NCBI RefSeq assembly: GCF_040932485.1
Contig: NZ_JBFRBH010000001.1
Span: 868,001 to 932,000 of the forward strand
Source: Gymnodinialimonas sp. 202GB13-11
GTDB taxonomy: Bacteria; Pseudomonadota; Alphaproteobacteria; Rhodobacterales; Rhodobacteraceae
Length of the DNA: 64,000 nt
Direction: 5' to 3'
In this document: piece after piece, positions 18,059-26,667 of the stretch
Layout of the letters: every line of letters begins with the position of its first letter
Position numbering within the stretch: position 1 is the first letter of the stretch
The notes under the pieces: generated by a model
Seen by the model: the letters and a program-made list of their open reading frames with translations, nothing else
Told to the model about the DNA's origin: nothing
The model's database searches: none
Translations under genes and position numbers: made by a program

Positions 18059-18093
18059 GCGCCCGCCGGTTCTCCGATGCGGGCGCCTTTTTT
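18059..18093 (+). terminator. intrinsic terminator
   Basis: A perfect 8-bp GCGCCCGC/GCGGGCGC stem (18059-18066 with 18079-18086) is extended by an inner CGG-TTCT-CCG stem and followed by six Ts. It ends transcription from the YHS gene, or from a small RNA between 17939 and 18093, before the CoA-binding protein gene. Confidence 0.85.
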
Positions 18094-18111
18094 GTTTGGT
18101 ATGAGGGTCGT

Positions 18112-18585
18112 ATGACGACGACTCCTTCAGATGATCTGCTGCGCGAAGTGCTGCGAAACTCAAAGAGTTTTGCGTGTGTCGGCGTGTCGCCAAACCCGGT
18201 GCGCCCTTCGCATTACGTGGCGCGATACCTGAATTTGAAGGGCTACAAAGTGGTCCCGGTCAATCCGGGCCATACAGAAAAAACGCTTTTCGGTCAGCAG
18301 GTTCGGGCAAGCCTTTCGGACATTCCTGACCCTTTCGACGTTGTCGACATCTTCCGGCGTCCGGAGGCTGTGCCAGACATCGTGGATGAGGCTTTGGCCT
18401 TGCCCGTGCGCCCGAAAGTAATCTGGATGCAGATCGGTGTGACCCATGCGGAGGCTGCGGCCAAAGCGGAAGCCGAAGGGCTGGTCGTGATCCAGAACCG
18501 GTGCCCCAAGATCGAATATCAGCGCCTGTTTGGAGAGCTTCGGATGGGCGGGTTCGCCACCGGTATCATTTCATCAAAGCTGTGA
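18112..18585 (+). CDS. CoA-binding protein (YccU-like)
   Basis: A 157-residue Rossmann-fold protein of the CoA_binding family. Motifs are FACVGVSPNPVRPSHYVARYL at about 20-40 (nucleotide-binding loop), VVPVNPGH near 47-54, VVDIFRRPEAVP near 75-86 and VIQNRCPKIEY near 125-135. Members bind CoA or related nucleotides, but the cellular role of YccU proteins is unsettled. The start lies shortly after a terminator, so it has its own promoter. Confidence 0.88.
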   Translation: MTTTPSDDLLREVLRNSKSFACVGVSPNPVRPSHYVARYLNLKGYKVVPVNPGHTEKTLFGQQVRASLSDIPDPFDVVDIFRRPEAVPDIVDEALALPVRPKVIWMQIGVTHAEAAAKAEAEGLVVIQNRCPKIEYQRLFGELRMGGFATGIISSKL

Positions 18586-18615
18586 GCGCTACGCCGAAAT
18601 GCGTGTAACGATCCT

Positions 18616-18646
18616 GTAGTGATTGCGTAGTTATTCTGTAGTTACC
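18616..18646. repeat. three GTAGT repeats at 11-bp spacing
   Basis: GTAGT occurs at 18616, 18627 and 18638, in the larger pattern TGTAGTGATT, CGTAGTTATT, TGTAGTTACC, one helical turn apart. GTAAC just upstream and GTTAC at the end give partial inverted symmetry. It lies between two convergent genes, so an operator role is not obvious. Confidence 0.3.
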
Positions 18647-18703
18647 GTTTTCTGCACGGTTGGGGGTGAAGGGCGTCCTTCTGGTGCGCAAACGAACAGA
18701 CAG

Positions 18704-19153
18704 TCACATACCGCGCAGCTCAGCGCGGACCCGCATCAGGATCTCACCCAAGCGGTTCAGACCGGTCCCATCCTGCCCACCGCCCCAATAGTAATCCATC
18801 GGTGCATTCTCGACGATACGCGCGTCACCGGTGCTGAACAAAAGTGCGCGCGGTTCAGCATGGGTGCGAAATTTGCGGGAGACGGCGGCGTACATGATTT
18901 CATCCTTAACCTCCTCCCAATCCGGCCTGAGCGGGATCGCACGCGTCATGCCGAGCGACTTGGCGTCCTTTGGTTTGGAAGCGGAACGAATGCGTTCGCG
19001 GTAATCGGCGTCGTGGAATTTCATGGCCTGAAAGTAGTGTTCGACCGTGCGCCAATAGACGCCCTCCATCTCTACGCCGTATGGCGCAAAGTTGGAGAAT
19101 TCCGCGTATGGATCGGTCTGGGCGTAGAAGTAGATTGTGCCGGGCTCAGCCAC
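18704..19153 (-). CDS. NADAR family protein (YbiA-like N-glycosidase)
   Basis: A 149-residue protein of the NADAR family, whose characterised members cleave N-glycosidic bonds in riboflavin-pathway intermediates or remove ADP-ribose. Conserved stretches are [25 protein letters not shown] near 19-43 (pieces FSNFAP and TVEHYFQA) and [20 protein letters not shown] near 120-139 with the WGGG..G.N motif. Its start overlaps the end of hisE by 8 bp, so it is translated from the hisF-hisE transcript. Physical coupling to histidine synthesis, which also handles N-glycosidic ribose phosphates, is notable. Confidence 0.88.
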   Translation of the reverse strand: MAEPGTIYFYAQTDPYAEFSNFAPYGVEMEGVYWRTVEHYFQAMKFHDADYRERIRSASKPKDAKSLGMTRAIPLRPDWEEVKDEIMYAAVSRKFRTHAEPRALLFSTGDARIVENAPMDYYWGGGQDGTGLNRLGEILMRVRAELRGM

Positions 19154-19454
19154 GGCTGGCCTTTTCCGCGAGGCCGGATTGGGCGGTGCGGCGGGCGAGC
19201 TCGGCTTCGATGTCGGCCAGGCTCACGTCGCGGGCGGCGCACATGACGAGTAGGTGGTAGAGCGCATCCGCCGCCTCACCCGTTAATGCGGCCTTGTCGC
19301 CTTTCACGGCCTCGATAATCGCCTCAACCGCCTCTTCGCCAAACTTCTCGGCGCATTTTTCCGGGCCTTTGGCCAGCAGCTTGGCGGTCCAAGAACTGTC
19401 TGGGTCAGCGGATTTGCGGGCCTCAATCGTGGCGGCGAGATCGCGAATGCTCAT
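19146..19454 (-). CDS. hisE: phosphoribosyl-ATP diphosphatase
   Basis: All-alpha NTP-PPase of 102 residues catalysing the second step of histidine biosynthesis, PR-ATP to PR-AMP. The metal-binding motif [17 protein letters not shown] (about 33-49) followed by [12 protein letters not shown] (about 58-70) is the MazG-like E-x-x-E...E-x-x-D arrangement. It overlaps hisF by 4 bp (ATGA), and its 3' end overlaps the NADAR gene. HisI activity is not encoded in this window. Confidence 0.95.
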   Translation of the reverse strand: MSIRDLAATIEARKSADPDSSWTAKLLAKGPEKCAEKFGEEAVEAIIEAVKGDKAALTGEAADALYHLLVMCAARDVSLADIEAELARRTAQSGLAEKASRG

Positions 19455-20212
19455 GTCAGCCTCATGGGGATACCGGCGGCGGCCATGTGGGCCTTGGCCT
19501 CACCGATTGTGTAGGTGCCGAAGTGGAAGATGGAGGCGGCGAGCACGGCGGAGGCGCCGCCTTCGGTGACGCCCTCGACAAGGTGGTCGAGGGTGCCGAC
19601 GCCGCCCGAGGCGATAACGGGGACGTTGACCGCATCAGAGACCGCGCGCGTCAGCGGCAGGTTGAAGCCCGATTTGGTGCCGTCGCGGTCCATGGAGGTC
19701 AGAAGGATTTCGCCTGCGCCTTTGGCGACGACTGTTTTGGCGAATTCCACGGCGTCGATGCCGGTGGGCTTGCGCCCGCCGTGGGTGAAGATCTCCCACT
19801 TTCCGGGCGCTACAGTCTTCGCGTCGATGGCGCAGACGATGCATTGGGAGCCGAACTTGTCGGCGGCGCGCGCAATGCAATCGGGATCGGCCACGGCGGC
19901 GGAGTTGAACGACACCTTGTCGGCTCCAGCGAGCAACAGGTTGCGCACATCGTCCACGGTGCGCACGCCGCCGCCGATCGTCAGCGGCATGAAACACTGC
20001 TCAGCCGTGCGGGTGGCGAGGTCGTACATCGTGCCACGGTTTTCGTGCGTCGCTTTGATGTCGAGGAAACACAGCTCATCCGCGCCGGCGGCATCATAGG
20101 CGCGGGCCTGTTCCACCGGGTCGCCTGCGTCGATCAAGTCGACGAAGTTGACGCCCTTGACGGTGCGGCCTTCGGCCACGTCGAGGCAGGGGATGATGCG
20201 GGTTTTCAACAT
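19451..20212 (-). CDS. hisF: imidazole glycerol phosphate synthase cyclase subunit
   Basis: TIM-barrel cyclase of 253 residues that with HisH forms imidazole glycerol phosphate and AICAR from PRFAR and ammonia. Catalytic Asp11 lies in [18 protein letters not shown], and the second acid is in VCAIDAKT near 130. Phosphate-binding glycine motifs IGGGVRT and IASGGVG are present. The ATG at 20212 gives the standard [11 protein letters not shown] start. It is the first gene of the hisF-hisE-NADAR set. Confidence 0.97.
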   Translation of the reverse strand: MLKTRIIPCLDVAEGRTVKGVNFVDLIDAGDPVEQARAYDAAGADELCFLDIKATHENRGTMYDLATRTAEQCFMPLTIGGGVRTVDDVRNLLLAGADKVSFNSAAVADPDCIARAADKFGSQCIVCAIDAKTVAPGKWEIFTHGGRKPTGIDAVEFAKTVVAKGAGEILLTSMDRDGTKSGFNLPLTRAVSDAVNVPVIASGGVGTLDHLVEGVTEGGASAVLAASIFHFGTYTIGEAKAHMAAAGIPMRLT

Positions 20213-20317
20213 GGTGGCGGGTTTAGGCCGAAAGTGCTGCGCACGAAAGGGTGAATGGGCTTTTGCGCATTCGCGGTGGAAAGTGGCCCGACGATTTCCT
20301 TAGAAGAAGAGACAACC

Positions 20318-20764
20318 ATGAAACGCATGATGAGCCTGATGGGTGCCCTTGTGATCGCAACTTCCCCCGCCTTTGCCGACGATTATGCCGAACGCAGCAG
20401 CCCCGATGATGTGGCCACGACGATGGACCGTTTGGTGGCAGCCGTCGAAGGGGCAGGGGCCACGGTGTTTGCGCGGGTGAACCATGGTGGTGGCGCAGCC
20501 TCCGTCGATATGGAGTTGGTCGATGCGGAGTTGCTGGTCTTCGGCAACCCGATGCTCGGGACGCCCGCCTTGCAGGATGACATTCGCGCGGGGCTACATC
20601 TGCCGTTGCGGGTGTTGGTCTACGGCGATGGCGACGGTAGCGTGATCACTTGGGAGACGCCCGAGTCGATGTTCGACGATCTGGAGGTTGCGGACGACGC
20701 GCCGTATCTGGAGCGGATGAACGGCGCGCTTGGCAATCTGACGGCGGCGGCGGCGGGCGAATGA
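20318..20764 (+). CDS. exported DUF302 protein
   Basis: A 148-residue protein with a signal peptide (MKRMMSLMGALVIATSPAFA, cleavage near residue 20) and a DUF302 domain (FARVNHGGGAASVDMEL, LVFGNPMLGTPALQ, LPLRVLVYGDGDGSVITW). The domain is a small alpha/beta fold of unknown function. The ATG at 20318 is preferred to the start 63 bp upstream because it gives the signal peptide and follows AGAAGAGA. It sits between hisF and hisA on the opposite strand. Confidence 0.82.
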   Translation: MKRMMSLMGALVIATSPAFADDYAERSSPDDVATTMDRLVAAVEGAGATVFARVNHGGGAASVDMELVDAELLVFGNPMLGTPALQDDIRAGLHLPLRVLVYGDGDGSVITWETPESMFDDLEVADDAPYLERMNGALGNLTAAAAGE

Positions 20765-20765
20765 C

Positions 20766-20984
20766 CTAGCTGTCGTCCCCGCCTCGGTCGAAAAAACGAA
20801 CCAGAAGCCAGGTCAGGCCAACAAGGCAGGTCAGCCCGCCGAGGCCAAGCAGGATTTGAGACAAGATGTAGTTGGCGATGCCGCGACCGATATTGGGGTC
20901 GTTGCTCGGGCCTTGTGCCATCCATGCGATGCAGAAGATCGCGATGCCTGCGATGATCGTAATGATTGGGCCGCTGAGTTTCAT
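20766..20984 (-). CDS. small two-TM membrane protein
   Basis: A 72-residue protein with two hydrophobic segments (about 5-22 and 40-62) separated by a polar loop (QGPSNDPNIGRG). The C-terminus is charged (RFFDRGGDDS). The ATG at 20984 follows GCGGAGCG and is preferred over an in-frame start 33 bp upstream. No family function is known. Its stop lies 2 bp from the DUF302 gene stop (convergent). Confidence 0.6.
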   Translation of the reverse strand: MKLSGPIITIIAGIAIFCIAWMAQGPSNDPNIGRGIANYILSQILLGLGGLTCLVGLTWLLVRFFDRGGDDS

Positions 20985-21107
20985 ATGACGCTCCGCTTGA
21001 TTGCGATGGATTGGCAAGCTGCATGAGCCTACCGCGTTAGGGTCGTTTTTGTAGTCTTGCCGCCGCCAGCCGATAGCGCCTGTGCTGTGTTTGGGGTCGT
21101 AATGCCA

Positions 21108-21479
21108 CTATTTGGCCGGGGAGCGTCGTCGCGTTAGCACCTCCCATACTCCGGCCACGATCAGCAAAAGTGCTCCGTATAGGATGCCGAGCCCGTAGGT
21201 CAGCAAAGACAGCGAAGTAAGCGTTGTGGCGGCTGATCCGGTCATCGGGAGGCAGTCACATTGCCCGAATCCATAGAGGACATTTCCTGAGCAGTCTGCG
21301 GTGATGGCGACGATGACGGCGAAGCAAAGGGTTAGTACGGCGGCGCAAAGTAGCCCGCTGATCCTCAGGATTGTTGCAAGCAAGGATGAGGCGCTGTTGC
21401 CTGCCCAAGCGACAAACATGGTGCAGGCGGCCCATGTGGGCACCAGGATTACCAGCACCGCCATCAGGAGATCACTCAT
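21108..21479 (-). CDS. membrane protein of unknown function, four hydrophobic segments
   Basis: A 123-residue protein with four predicted membrane segments, near 2-25, 32-62, 80-90 and 95-112. A cysteine-bearing loop (ADCSGNVLYGFGQCDCLPM) probably lies in the periplasm, and the C-terminus is basic (RRRSPAK). An in-frame GTG 9 bp upstream is the alternative start. It lies between hisA and hisF on the same strand. Nothing is recognised in 21480-21634. Confidence 0.6.
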   Translation of the reverse strand: MSDLLMAVLVILVPTWAACTMFVAWAGNSASSLLATILRISGLLCAAVLTLCFAVIVAITADCSGNVLYGFGQCDCLPMTGSAATTLTSLSLLTYGLGILYGALLLIVAGVWEVLTRRRSPAK

Positions 21480-21634
21480 ATCTGGCACAGCCGGTCCCTG
21501 AGACCGGAGACAGACCTGACAGGAAAATAGGAAGAAATTCGACCATTTAACCCTCCGCCCACATCCTTTTCAGATCGGGGCAGAGGCGCGTTATTGCGAC
21601 CTACGGGATTCCTTACCGTCGGCTTTGGGGCTGT

Positions 21635-22351
21635 TCAGGCGAGGGCGGCCAGAGCCTCGGCCAGATCAAGGGCGCCGTCATAGAGCGCGCGGCCGGAGAT
21701 TGCGCCGGAGATAACGCCCGTTTCCTTCAGAGCGTGCAAATCAGACAGGGACGAGACGCCGCCCGAGGCAATTACGGGGATAGAGGTCGCGCGGGCGAGG
21801 TCCGCGGTGGCTTGCACGTTGGGCCCGCCCATGGCGCCGTCGCGGTCGATATCGGTGTAGATGATGGCAGCGACGCCCGCATCCTCAAAGGCTTGGGCGA
21901 GGTCGGTGACCATCACGTCGGTCTCCTCCGCCCATCCTTTGGTTGCCACACGGCCTTTGCGGGCGTCGATGCCCACGGCGATCTTGCCGGGGAAGGCCTT
22001 CGCGGCCTCGCGGACGAGGTCTGGGTTTTCCACCGCCACTGTGCCGAGGATCACACGCGCGATGCCTTTGGTCAGCCACATCTCGATCGTGGCCATGTCG
22101 CGTATGCCGCCGCCAAGCTGCGTGGGAACGTCCGTCGCGGCCAAGATGGCTTCAACCGCCGCGCCGTTGACCGGCTCCCCCGCGAAGGCGCCATTCAGAT
22201 CTACCAGATGCAGCCATTCACATCCTGCGTCCTGAAACGCCTTCGCCTGTGCGGCGGGATCGGTGTTGAAAACGGTCGCTTCCGACATCTCGCCCCGCAA
22301 AAGGCGCACGGCGTTGCCGTCTTTCAAGTCGATGGCGGGGTAGAGGATCAT
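21635..22351 (-). CDS. hisA: phosphoribosylformimino-AICAR-P isomerase (ProFAR isomerase)
   Basis: TIM-barrel isomerase of 238 residues for the fourth step of histidine synthesis. The canonical start [20 protein letters not shown] has the catalytic Asp8. VGIDARKG near 127-134 carries the second acid, and IASGGVSSL near 198 is a phosphate-binding loop. The ATG at 22351 was chosen because it gives the family N-terminus and the upstream extension has none. A DUF2147 gene diverges from it. Confidence 0.97.
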   Translation of the reverse strand: MILYPAIDLKDGNAVRLLRGEMSEATVFNTDPAAQAKAFQDAGCEWLHLVDLNGAFAGEPVNGAAVEAILAATDVPTQLGGGIRDMATIEMWLTKGIARVILGTVAVENPDLVREAAKAFPGKIAVGIDARKGRVATKGWAEETDVMVTDLAQAFEDAGVAAIIYTDIDRDGAMGGPNVQATADLARATSIPVIASGGVSSLSDLHALKETGVISGAISGRALYDGALDLAEALAALA

Positions 22352-22489
22352 GGGCTTTGTCCAGTTGGTGGCGTCGACCGGCTTTTGTCGCAGAGACGGC
22401 GTACCTGCAAGCCCGCATGGCCGCAACGTCATGCTTGCCACCTGCGGTTGCAGTCGAAATGATCGCGCGCAGAGGAGACAAGGGAGACA

Positions 22490-22885
22490 ATGGATATGAA
22501 AAAGACGCTTCTAGGCGCCGTTCTGGCGCTTGTCGGCATGGCGGGCGCGGCGGCGGCGGACCCGGCGCATGGGGTCTGGCAGACCGAGGTGGATGACGGG
22601 GCCTATGCCTACGTCACGCTTGGGGCTTGCGGTGGTGCTGTGTGCGGCACGATCAGCCGGACGTTCGACAATACTGGCGAATATCAGAGCCCGAACCTGG
22701 GCCGTCAGATCGTGATCGACATGGTTCCGCAGGGCGGGGGTGAATATGAGGGCTCCGTCTGGCGCCCGTCGAATGACCGCATCTACATCGGACGCATGAA
22801 TGTCAGCGGCAACCAGCTGACGCTGCGTGGCTGTGTGGCCGGTGGCCTCATCTGTGCCCGCCAGACCTGGGTGCGCATCCAGTAA
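22490..22885 (+). CDS. exported DUF2147 protein
   Basis: A 131-residue secreted protein with a signal peptide of about 23 residues and a DUF2147 domain. The domain begins [17 protein letters not shown] and includes the paired cysteines GACGGAVCG and the C-terminal [14 protein letters not shown]. Function is unknown, and relatives are small periplasmic beta-barrel-like proteins. A second ATG 6 bp downstream (22496) has better spacing from AGGGAG and may be the true start. A bidirectional terminator follows. Confidence 0.82.
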   Translation: MDMKKTLLGAVLALVGMAGAAAADPAHGVWQTEVDDGAYAYVTLGACGGAVCGTISRTFDNTGEYQSPNLGRQIVIDMVPQGGGEYEGSVWRPSNDRIYIGRMNVSGNQLTLRGCVAGGLICARQTWVRIQ

Positions 22886-22903
22886 GCAGCTGATTTAGAA
22901 ATG

Positions 22904-22935
22904 AAAAGGGGCGTGCCAGTGGCGCGCCCCTTTCG
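22904..22935. terminator. bidirectional intrinsic terminator
   Basis: A ten-pair GGGGCGTGCC/GGCGCGCCCC stem (one G-T pair) with an AGT loop spans 22908-22930. It is flanked by AAAA on the left and TTT on the right, so it can stop transcription of the DUF2147 gene and of the convergent lipoprotein gene. Confidence 0.75.
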
Positions 22936-22953
22936 TGTTGATATGCAGCAGAT

Positions 22954-23379
22954 CTATGATCCGCCGAAGGGTTGCCAACGGGTCAGCTGGATCGTACCGC
23001 CGGAGCGCACGGCATTGCGGACTTGGGACTGCGACGCGCAGGACAGGACATGGCCTGCATTCTGCGTGCGAGCCGAAACGCAGATGCCGTCGCGGCCATT
23101 ATCCACTTCGCCTGAATAGATCGGATATCCGAAGCCGGGGATCGGGTTCGGTTCAGGCACCAGACGGCAGACAGTGCGCAAGCCGTTCGAATCGTTCGAG
23201 AATTGGGTCATGGCAAGGATGCGACCATATTCATCAGGCACGTAGACTTCCAAATCGAAGACGTAGTTGCCGGTAAAGCAGTTCGCCGCCGTGTAGTTCT
23301 CTGGATAGACGGTGGTGGTTGTGGGGGTACAGGCCGACAGGCCAACAAGCGCCAGAACGGCGACGAGCATACGGATCAA
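22954..23379 (-). CDS. small lipoprotein of unknown function
   Basis: A 141-residue protein with a lipoprotein signal. The lipobox LSAC gives a predicted lipidated cysteine at residue 17 (MIRMLVAVLALVGLSAC). The mature part has four more cysteines (NCFTG, TVCRLV, GICVS, LSCAS) that could form two disulfides. No known domain is recognised. It lies downstream of hisH on the same strand with a gap of about 140 bp, and is followed by the shared terminator. Confidence 0.72.
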   Translation of the reverse strand: MIRMLVAVLALVGLSACTPTTTTVYPENYTAANCFTGNYVFDLEVYVPDEYGRILAMTQFSNDSNGLRTVCRLVPEPNPIPGFGYPIYSGEVDNGRDGICVSARTQNAGHVLSCASQSQVRNAVRSGGTIQLTRWQPFGGS

Positions 23380-23517
23380 AGGATTCTCCTCCGGGGTTAA
23401 GCGTGATCACGGATGCGTGAAGGATACGCATTCCCTTGGGTAAGGCCACATGATTCAACAGCTTTTTCGCCGGACGCTGCGGGTGTTGCAGGCGCTACCT
23501 AGCGGAAAAGACAAGTG

Positions 23518-24156
23518 TCAGGGTCGCCATTGCAGGAAATTTGCGATCATCCGCAGGCCTGCGCTTTGGCTTTTTTCCGGGTGGAACTGCGTGCCGACCA
23601 TGGTGTCGCGGCCCACGATGGCGGTGACATCGCCGCCGTAATCGACATGGGCGAGCAAGTGTGATGGCGTCGAGACGCGCATGGCGTAGGAGTGCACGAA
23701 ATAGGCGTGATCGCCCGTGGAAATGCCTTCCAGAACAGGGTGTTGCTGGTCGATGTTCAAGTCGTTCCAGCCCATATGCGGAATCTTCAGGGAGGGGTCC
23801 GAGGGCGTGATCCGGTCAACGACGCCGTCGATCCAGCCGAAACCTGCGACTTCCTCGTATTCAAGGCCAAGACGGGCCATCATTTGCATACCGACACAGA
23901 TGCCAAAGAACGGCACACCGCGCGCCTCGACCGCTTCAAGTAGGGCGGCCTCAAGCCCATCAATCTCTCTAAGCCCCTGACGGCAGGCTGGAAAAGCGCC
24001 GTCACCGGGCAGAACGATGCGGTCTGCACGGGCCACGACGTCCGGGTCGGCGGTCACGATCAGATCGCCTGCACCAACCTCGGCTGCCATGCGCTGAAAG
24101 GCTTTTTCAGCGGAGTGCAGATTGCCTGCGTCGTAGTCGATCAGAACGGTGGTCAC
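23518..24156 (-). CDS. hisH: imidazole glycerol phosphate synthase glutaminase subunit
   Basis: Class I glutamine amidotransferase of 212 residues supplying ammonia to HisF. The nucleophile elbow is [16 protein letters not shown] near 79-94 with the catalytic cysteine. [10 protein letters not shown] near 190-199 carries the catalytic His and Glu. It overlaps hisB by 4 bp. HisF is encoded about 3.3 kb further along the same strand, so the two subunits are not in one tight operon. Confidence 0.97.
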   Translation of the reverse strand: MTTVLIDYDAGNLHSAEKAFQRMAAEVGAGDLIVTADPDVVARADRIVLPGDGAFPACRQGLREIDGLEAALLEAVEARGVPFFGICVGMQMMARLGLEYEEVAGFGWIDGVVDRITPSDPSLKIPHMGWNDLNIDQQHPVLEGISTGDHAYFVHSYAMRVSTPSHLLAHVDYGGDVTAIVGRDTMVGTQFHPEKSQSAGLRMIANFLQWRP

Positions 24157-24740
24157 AGGCTGCCCTTGGTGGAAGGGATAGCGTCCGCCTTGCGCGGGTC
24201 GGTTTCCAGCGCATCACGCAAGCTGCGGGCGACCGCTTTGAAGGCGGCCTCGGCAATGTGGTGGCTGTTGAAGCCCGCCGCTTGGGTGATGTGGAGCGTG
24301 ATGCCGCCGTGCGTCGCAAACGCCTGGAAGAATTCGCGCACAAGTTCGGTGTCGAACGTGCCGATCTTCTGGGTGGGCATTTCAACCTCCCACATCAGAT
24401 AGGGGCGGCCCGACAAATCCAGCGCACAGGCGACGCGGGCGTCGTCCATCGGCAGGGTGCATTCGCCGTAGCGGCGGATACCACGTTTGTCGCCCATGGC
24501 TTGCGTCAGGGCCTGACCCAGAGCGATGCCCACATCTTCCACGCTGTGGTGGTCGTCGATGTGCAAATCGCCCGAGCAGCGCACGACCATGTCGATCAGC
24601 GCGTGACGTGCCAGTTGGTCGAGCATGTGGTCAAAGAACCCGACGCCAGTCTGGTTGTCATAAGTGCCGGTACCGTCGAGGTTGATCTCGACCGAGATGT
24701 CGGTTTCCGCAGTTTTGCGGCTGATTTGGGCGGTGCGCAT
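24153..24740 (-). CDS. hisB: imidazoleglycerol-phosphate dehydratase
   Basis: Manganese enzyme of 195 residues, monofunctional, without the phosphatase domain found in enterics. It carries the duplicated metal motifs [17 protein letters not shown] near 68-84 and [19 protein letters not shown] near 155-173, plus [15 protein letters not shown] near 37-51. It heads the hisB-hisH pair. The ATG at 24740 follows an AAGGACC stretch. Confidence 0.97.
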   Translation of the reverse strand: MRTAQISRKTAETDISVEINLDGTGTYDNQTGVGFFDHMLDQLARHALIDMVVRCSGDLHIDDHHSVEDVGIALGQALTQAMGDKRGIRRYGECTLPMDDARVACALDLSGRPYLMWEVEMPTQKIGTFDTELVREFFQAFATHGGITLHITQAAGFNSHHIAEAAFKAVARSLRDALETDPRKADAIPSTKGSL

Positions 24741-24899
24741 GGTTTTGGTCCTTTAACCGTCGCCCGCCTTATAAAAAGGGACCGTGGCATCGCCAAGGCA
24801 CAGTGGGCCCTTTTCCAGAAAACGCGGCCCAATGGACGCAAAACGCCCAAACACAGCGACCCCAAAAGGGGATAACCAGTTGATTTTATGAGAAGACTT

Positions 24900-24974
24900 T
24901 GGAGCGGGTGATGAGATTCGAACTCACGACCCTTACCTTGGCAAGGTAATGCTCTACCCCTGAGCTACACCCGC
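24900..24974 (-). tRNA. tRNA-Gly (GCC)
   Basis: On the minus strand the acceptor GCGGGTG pairs with CACCCGC, followed by discriminator T and an encoded CCA. The anticodon stem TTACC/GGTAA has loop TTGCCAA giving anticodon GCC (glycine). D-arm and T-arm (GTGAG-TTCGAAT-CTCAT) are normal. The flanks 24741-24899 and 24975-25126 contain no further recognisable gene, only leaders of hisB and the OmpA-fusion gene. Confidence 0.97.
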
Positions 24975-25126
24975 TCACTAAGTGTGCGGGCGTCTTATAA
25001 ACGTTTTCCGGGGGGCGCAAGGGGGAATTTCCTACCATTGTGCGAAGAGGGCGATCACGCCAGAGTGAGCGCAGCGCGAGGTCTGTTTTTGCCGCCGCAT
25101 ACTCGATGTTTGTTTAAGGACTTAGA

Positions 25127-26566
25127 ATGAAATCCCCTTTGTTTTGCGGCGCGGCGGTATTGCTGTGCCTTGGTGCCGCCCTTCCCGGGCTGGCACAGAC
25201 CGATCCCCTTGTCATTACCGATAGCCGCGGTGTTGAAGTGACTTTCCCGCTTGGTGCGGCATCCTTTGCGGATCGCGTCGAAGGATATGCGCCGGGTGGC
25301 ACCATACCCGAGGCCTCCGCGACGGATCCGCGATCTGCCCTGGGCCTGCCCGATTTTGTGCGCAACGATGGCACGACGCATACCACGCTTGGCTGCGGCG
25401 GCGTTGCGACATGGAGCTTCAGCGACAACGCGCTGGTTGATGTTGACGGGCCTGACTTGTGGATTTTCGAAGTGGGCCCGGATGTGGAAGGGACTGAAGT
25501 GGAGGTCAGCGCCGATGGCGTGACCTGGATTTCGCTCGGCCGGATCGAGGGTGCGACCTCGGGTCTGGACCTTGCCGGGCGGGTCGCGCCACAGCAACAG
25601 TTGCGGTTTGTGCGGCTGACCGATGACGGTGTTCAATGCTCGGGGCGTACCCCGGGGGCCGATATTGATGCGATTGGCGCGATCGGAGCAGTTGAGCGGA
25701 TTGATACCGGTTTGCCCTCTGGCGGGGCGGGTGGCAGCGTCGCCTACGACGATACGCGTGGCGGGCAGGTGCAGTTCCCGGCAGGCGATATCTCCTTCGC
25801 TGACGCGGTGGTCAGCTACGCGCCAGGCGGTGGAATCGAGCCGGGCTGGGATGATCCGAGCCTAGGCCTGCACGCGCCTGATTACATCGATACTGGCGTG
25901 GCACGGGCCACGACCCTGGGCTGTGGTGGGCAGGTTGTGTACCAATTCATCGACAACACACTGCTGGATGTTCCGGGACCTGACCTTTTCATTTTCGAGG
26001 TTGGACCCGATGTGGAAGGCACTTCGCTCGCGATTTCCGGTGATGGAACGAACTGGGTCGAGATCGGAGCCATCCAAGGCGCGACTGCGGCCATCGACAT
26101 CGCGCCATTTATCCGGCCCGGGGACACGTTCCAGTTTGTGCGGCTCGTGGATGATGGCGTGCAGTGTTCGGGCCGTTACCCGGGGGCGGATATTGATGCG
26201 GTTGGCGCGATTGGTTCGGCCACGCGGCTGGTACTGGATGCGAACCTGCTGTTCGATTTTGACAGCGCAACCCTGCGCCCGGCCGCCACGCAAGCGGTCG
26301 CAGAGATTGCCGCGGCGATCCGCGCAGGCGGTATCACGCGGGTGATCGTGGACGGCCACACCGATGCTCAGGGTACAGATGCCTACAACGTTGATCTGAG
26401 CCGCGCGCGTGCCGAGGCGGTGATGCAGGCGCTGCTGGCCGCCGGTGTCTCACCTCAAATCGCGACAGCCCGCGCGTTCGGTGAAGCGCGTCCCGTGGCC
26501 GACAACACGACGGAGAGCGGTCGGCAGGCCAATCGCCGCGTGGAGGTCTTGTTGATCGGGCGATGA
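25127..26566 (+). CDS. OmpA-family protein with two tandem extracellular-type domains
   Basis: A 479-residue exported protein. After a signal peptide (cleavage near LAQ at 24) it carries two copies of a roughly 160-residue domain, at about 37-190 and 205-365. Each contains an LGCGG motif, an IFEVGPDVEGT motif, a discoidin-like S.DG..W turn, and a calcium-site-like GADIDA.GAIG near 176 and 353. The last 105 residues are an OmpA/MotB domain (LLFDFDSATLRP, VDGHTDAQGTDAYN, LSRARAEAV, NRRVEVLL) that binds peptidoglycan. It probably anchors a surface-facing duplicated domain to the cell wall. It is followed by a secreted gene on the same strand. Confidence 0.85.
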   Translation: MKSPLFCGAAVLLCLGAALPGLAQTDPLVITDSRGVEVTFPLGAASFADRVEGYAPGGTIPEASATDPRSALGLPDFVRNDGTTHTTLGCGGVATWSFSDNALVDVDGPDLWIFEVGPDVEGTEVEVSADGVTWISLGRIEGATSGLDLAGRVAPQQQLRFVRLTDDGVQCSGRTPGADIDAIGAIGAVERIDTGLPSGGAGGSVAYDDTRGGQVQFPAGDISFADAVVSYAPGGGIEPGWDDPSLGLHAPDYIDTGVARATTLGCGGQVVYQFIDNTLLDVPGPDLFIFEVGPDVEGTSLAISGDGTNWVEIGAIQGATAAIDIAPFIRPGDTFQFVRLVDDGVQCSGRYPGADIDAVGAIGSATRLVLDANLLFDFDSATLRPAATQAVAEIAAAIRAGGITRVIVDGHTDAQGTDAYNVDLSRARAEAVMQALLAAGVSPQIATARAFGEARPVADNTTESGRQANRRVEVLLIGR

Positions 26567-26667
26567 GGTGTCGGGGGCTTTTGAGCTGTTCGCGACATTG
26601 CCGTCGGGATTGACCGCGCCCCCATCTTCGAAAATCATTTTGTCACTAACGGAAAGGAATTCCCTTC

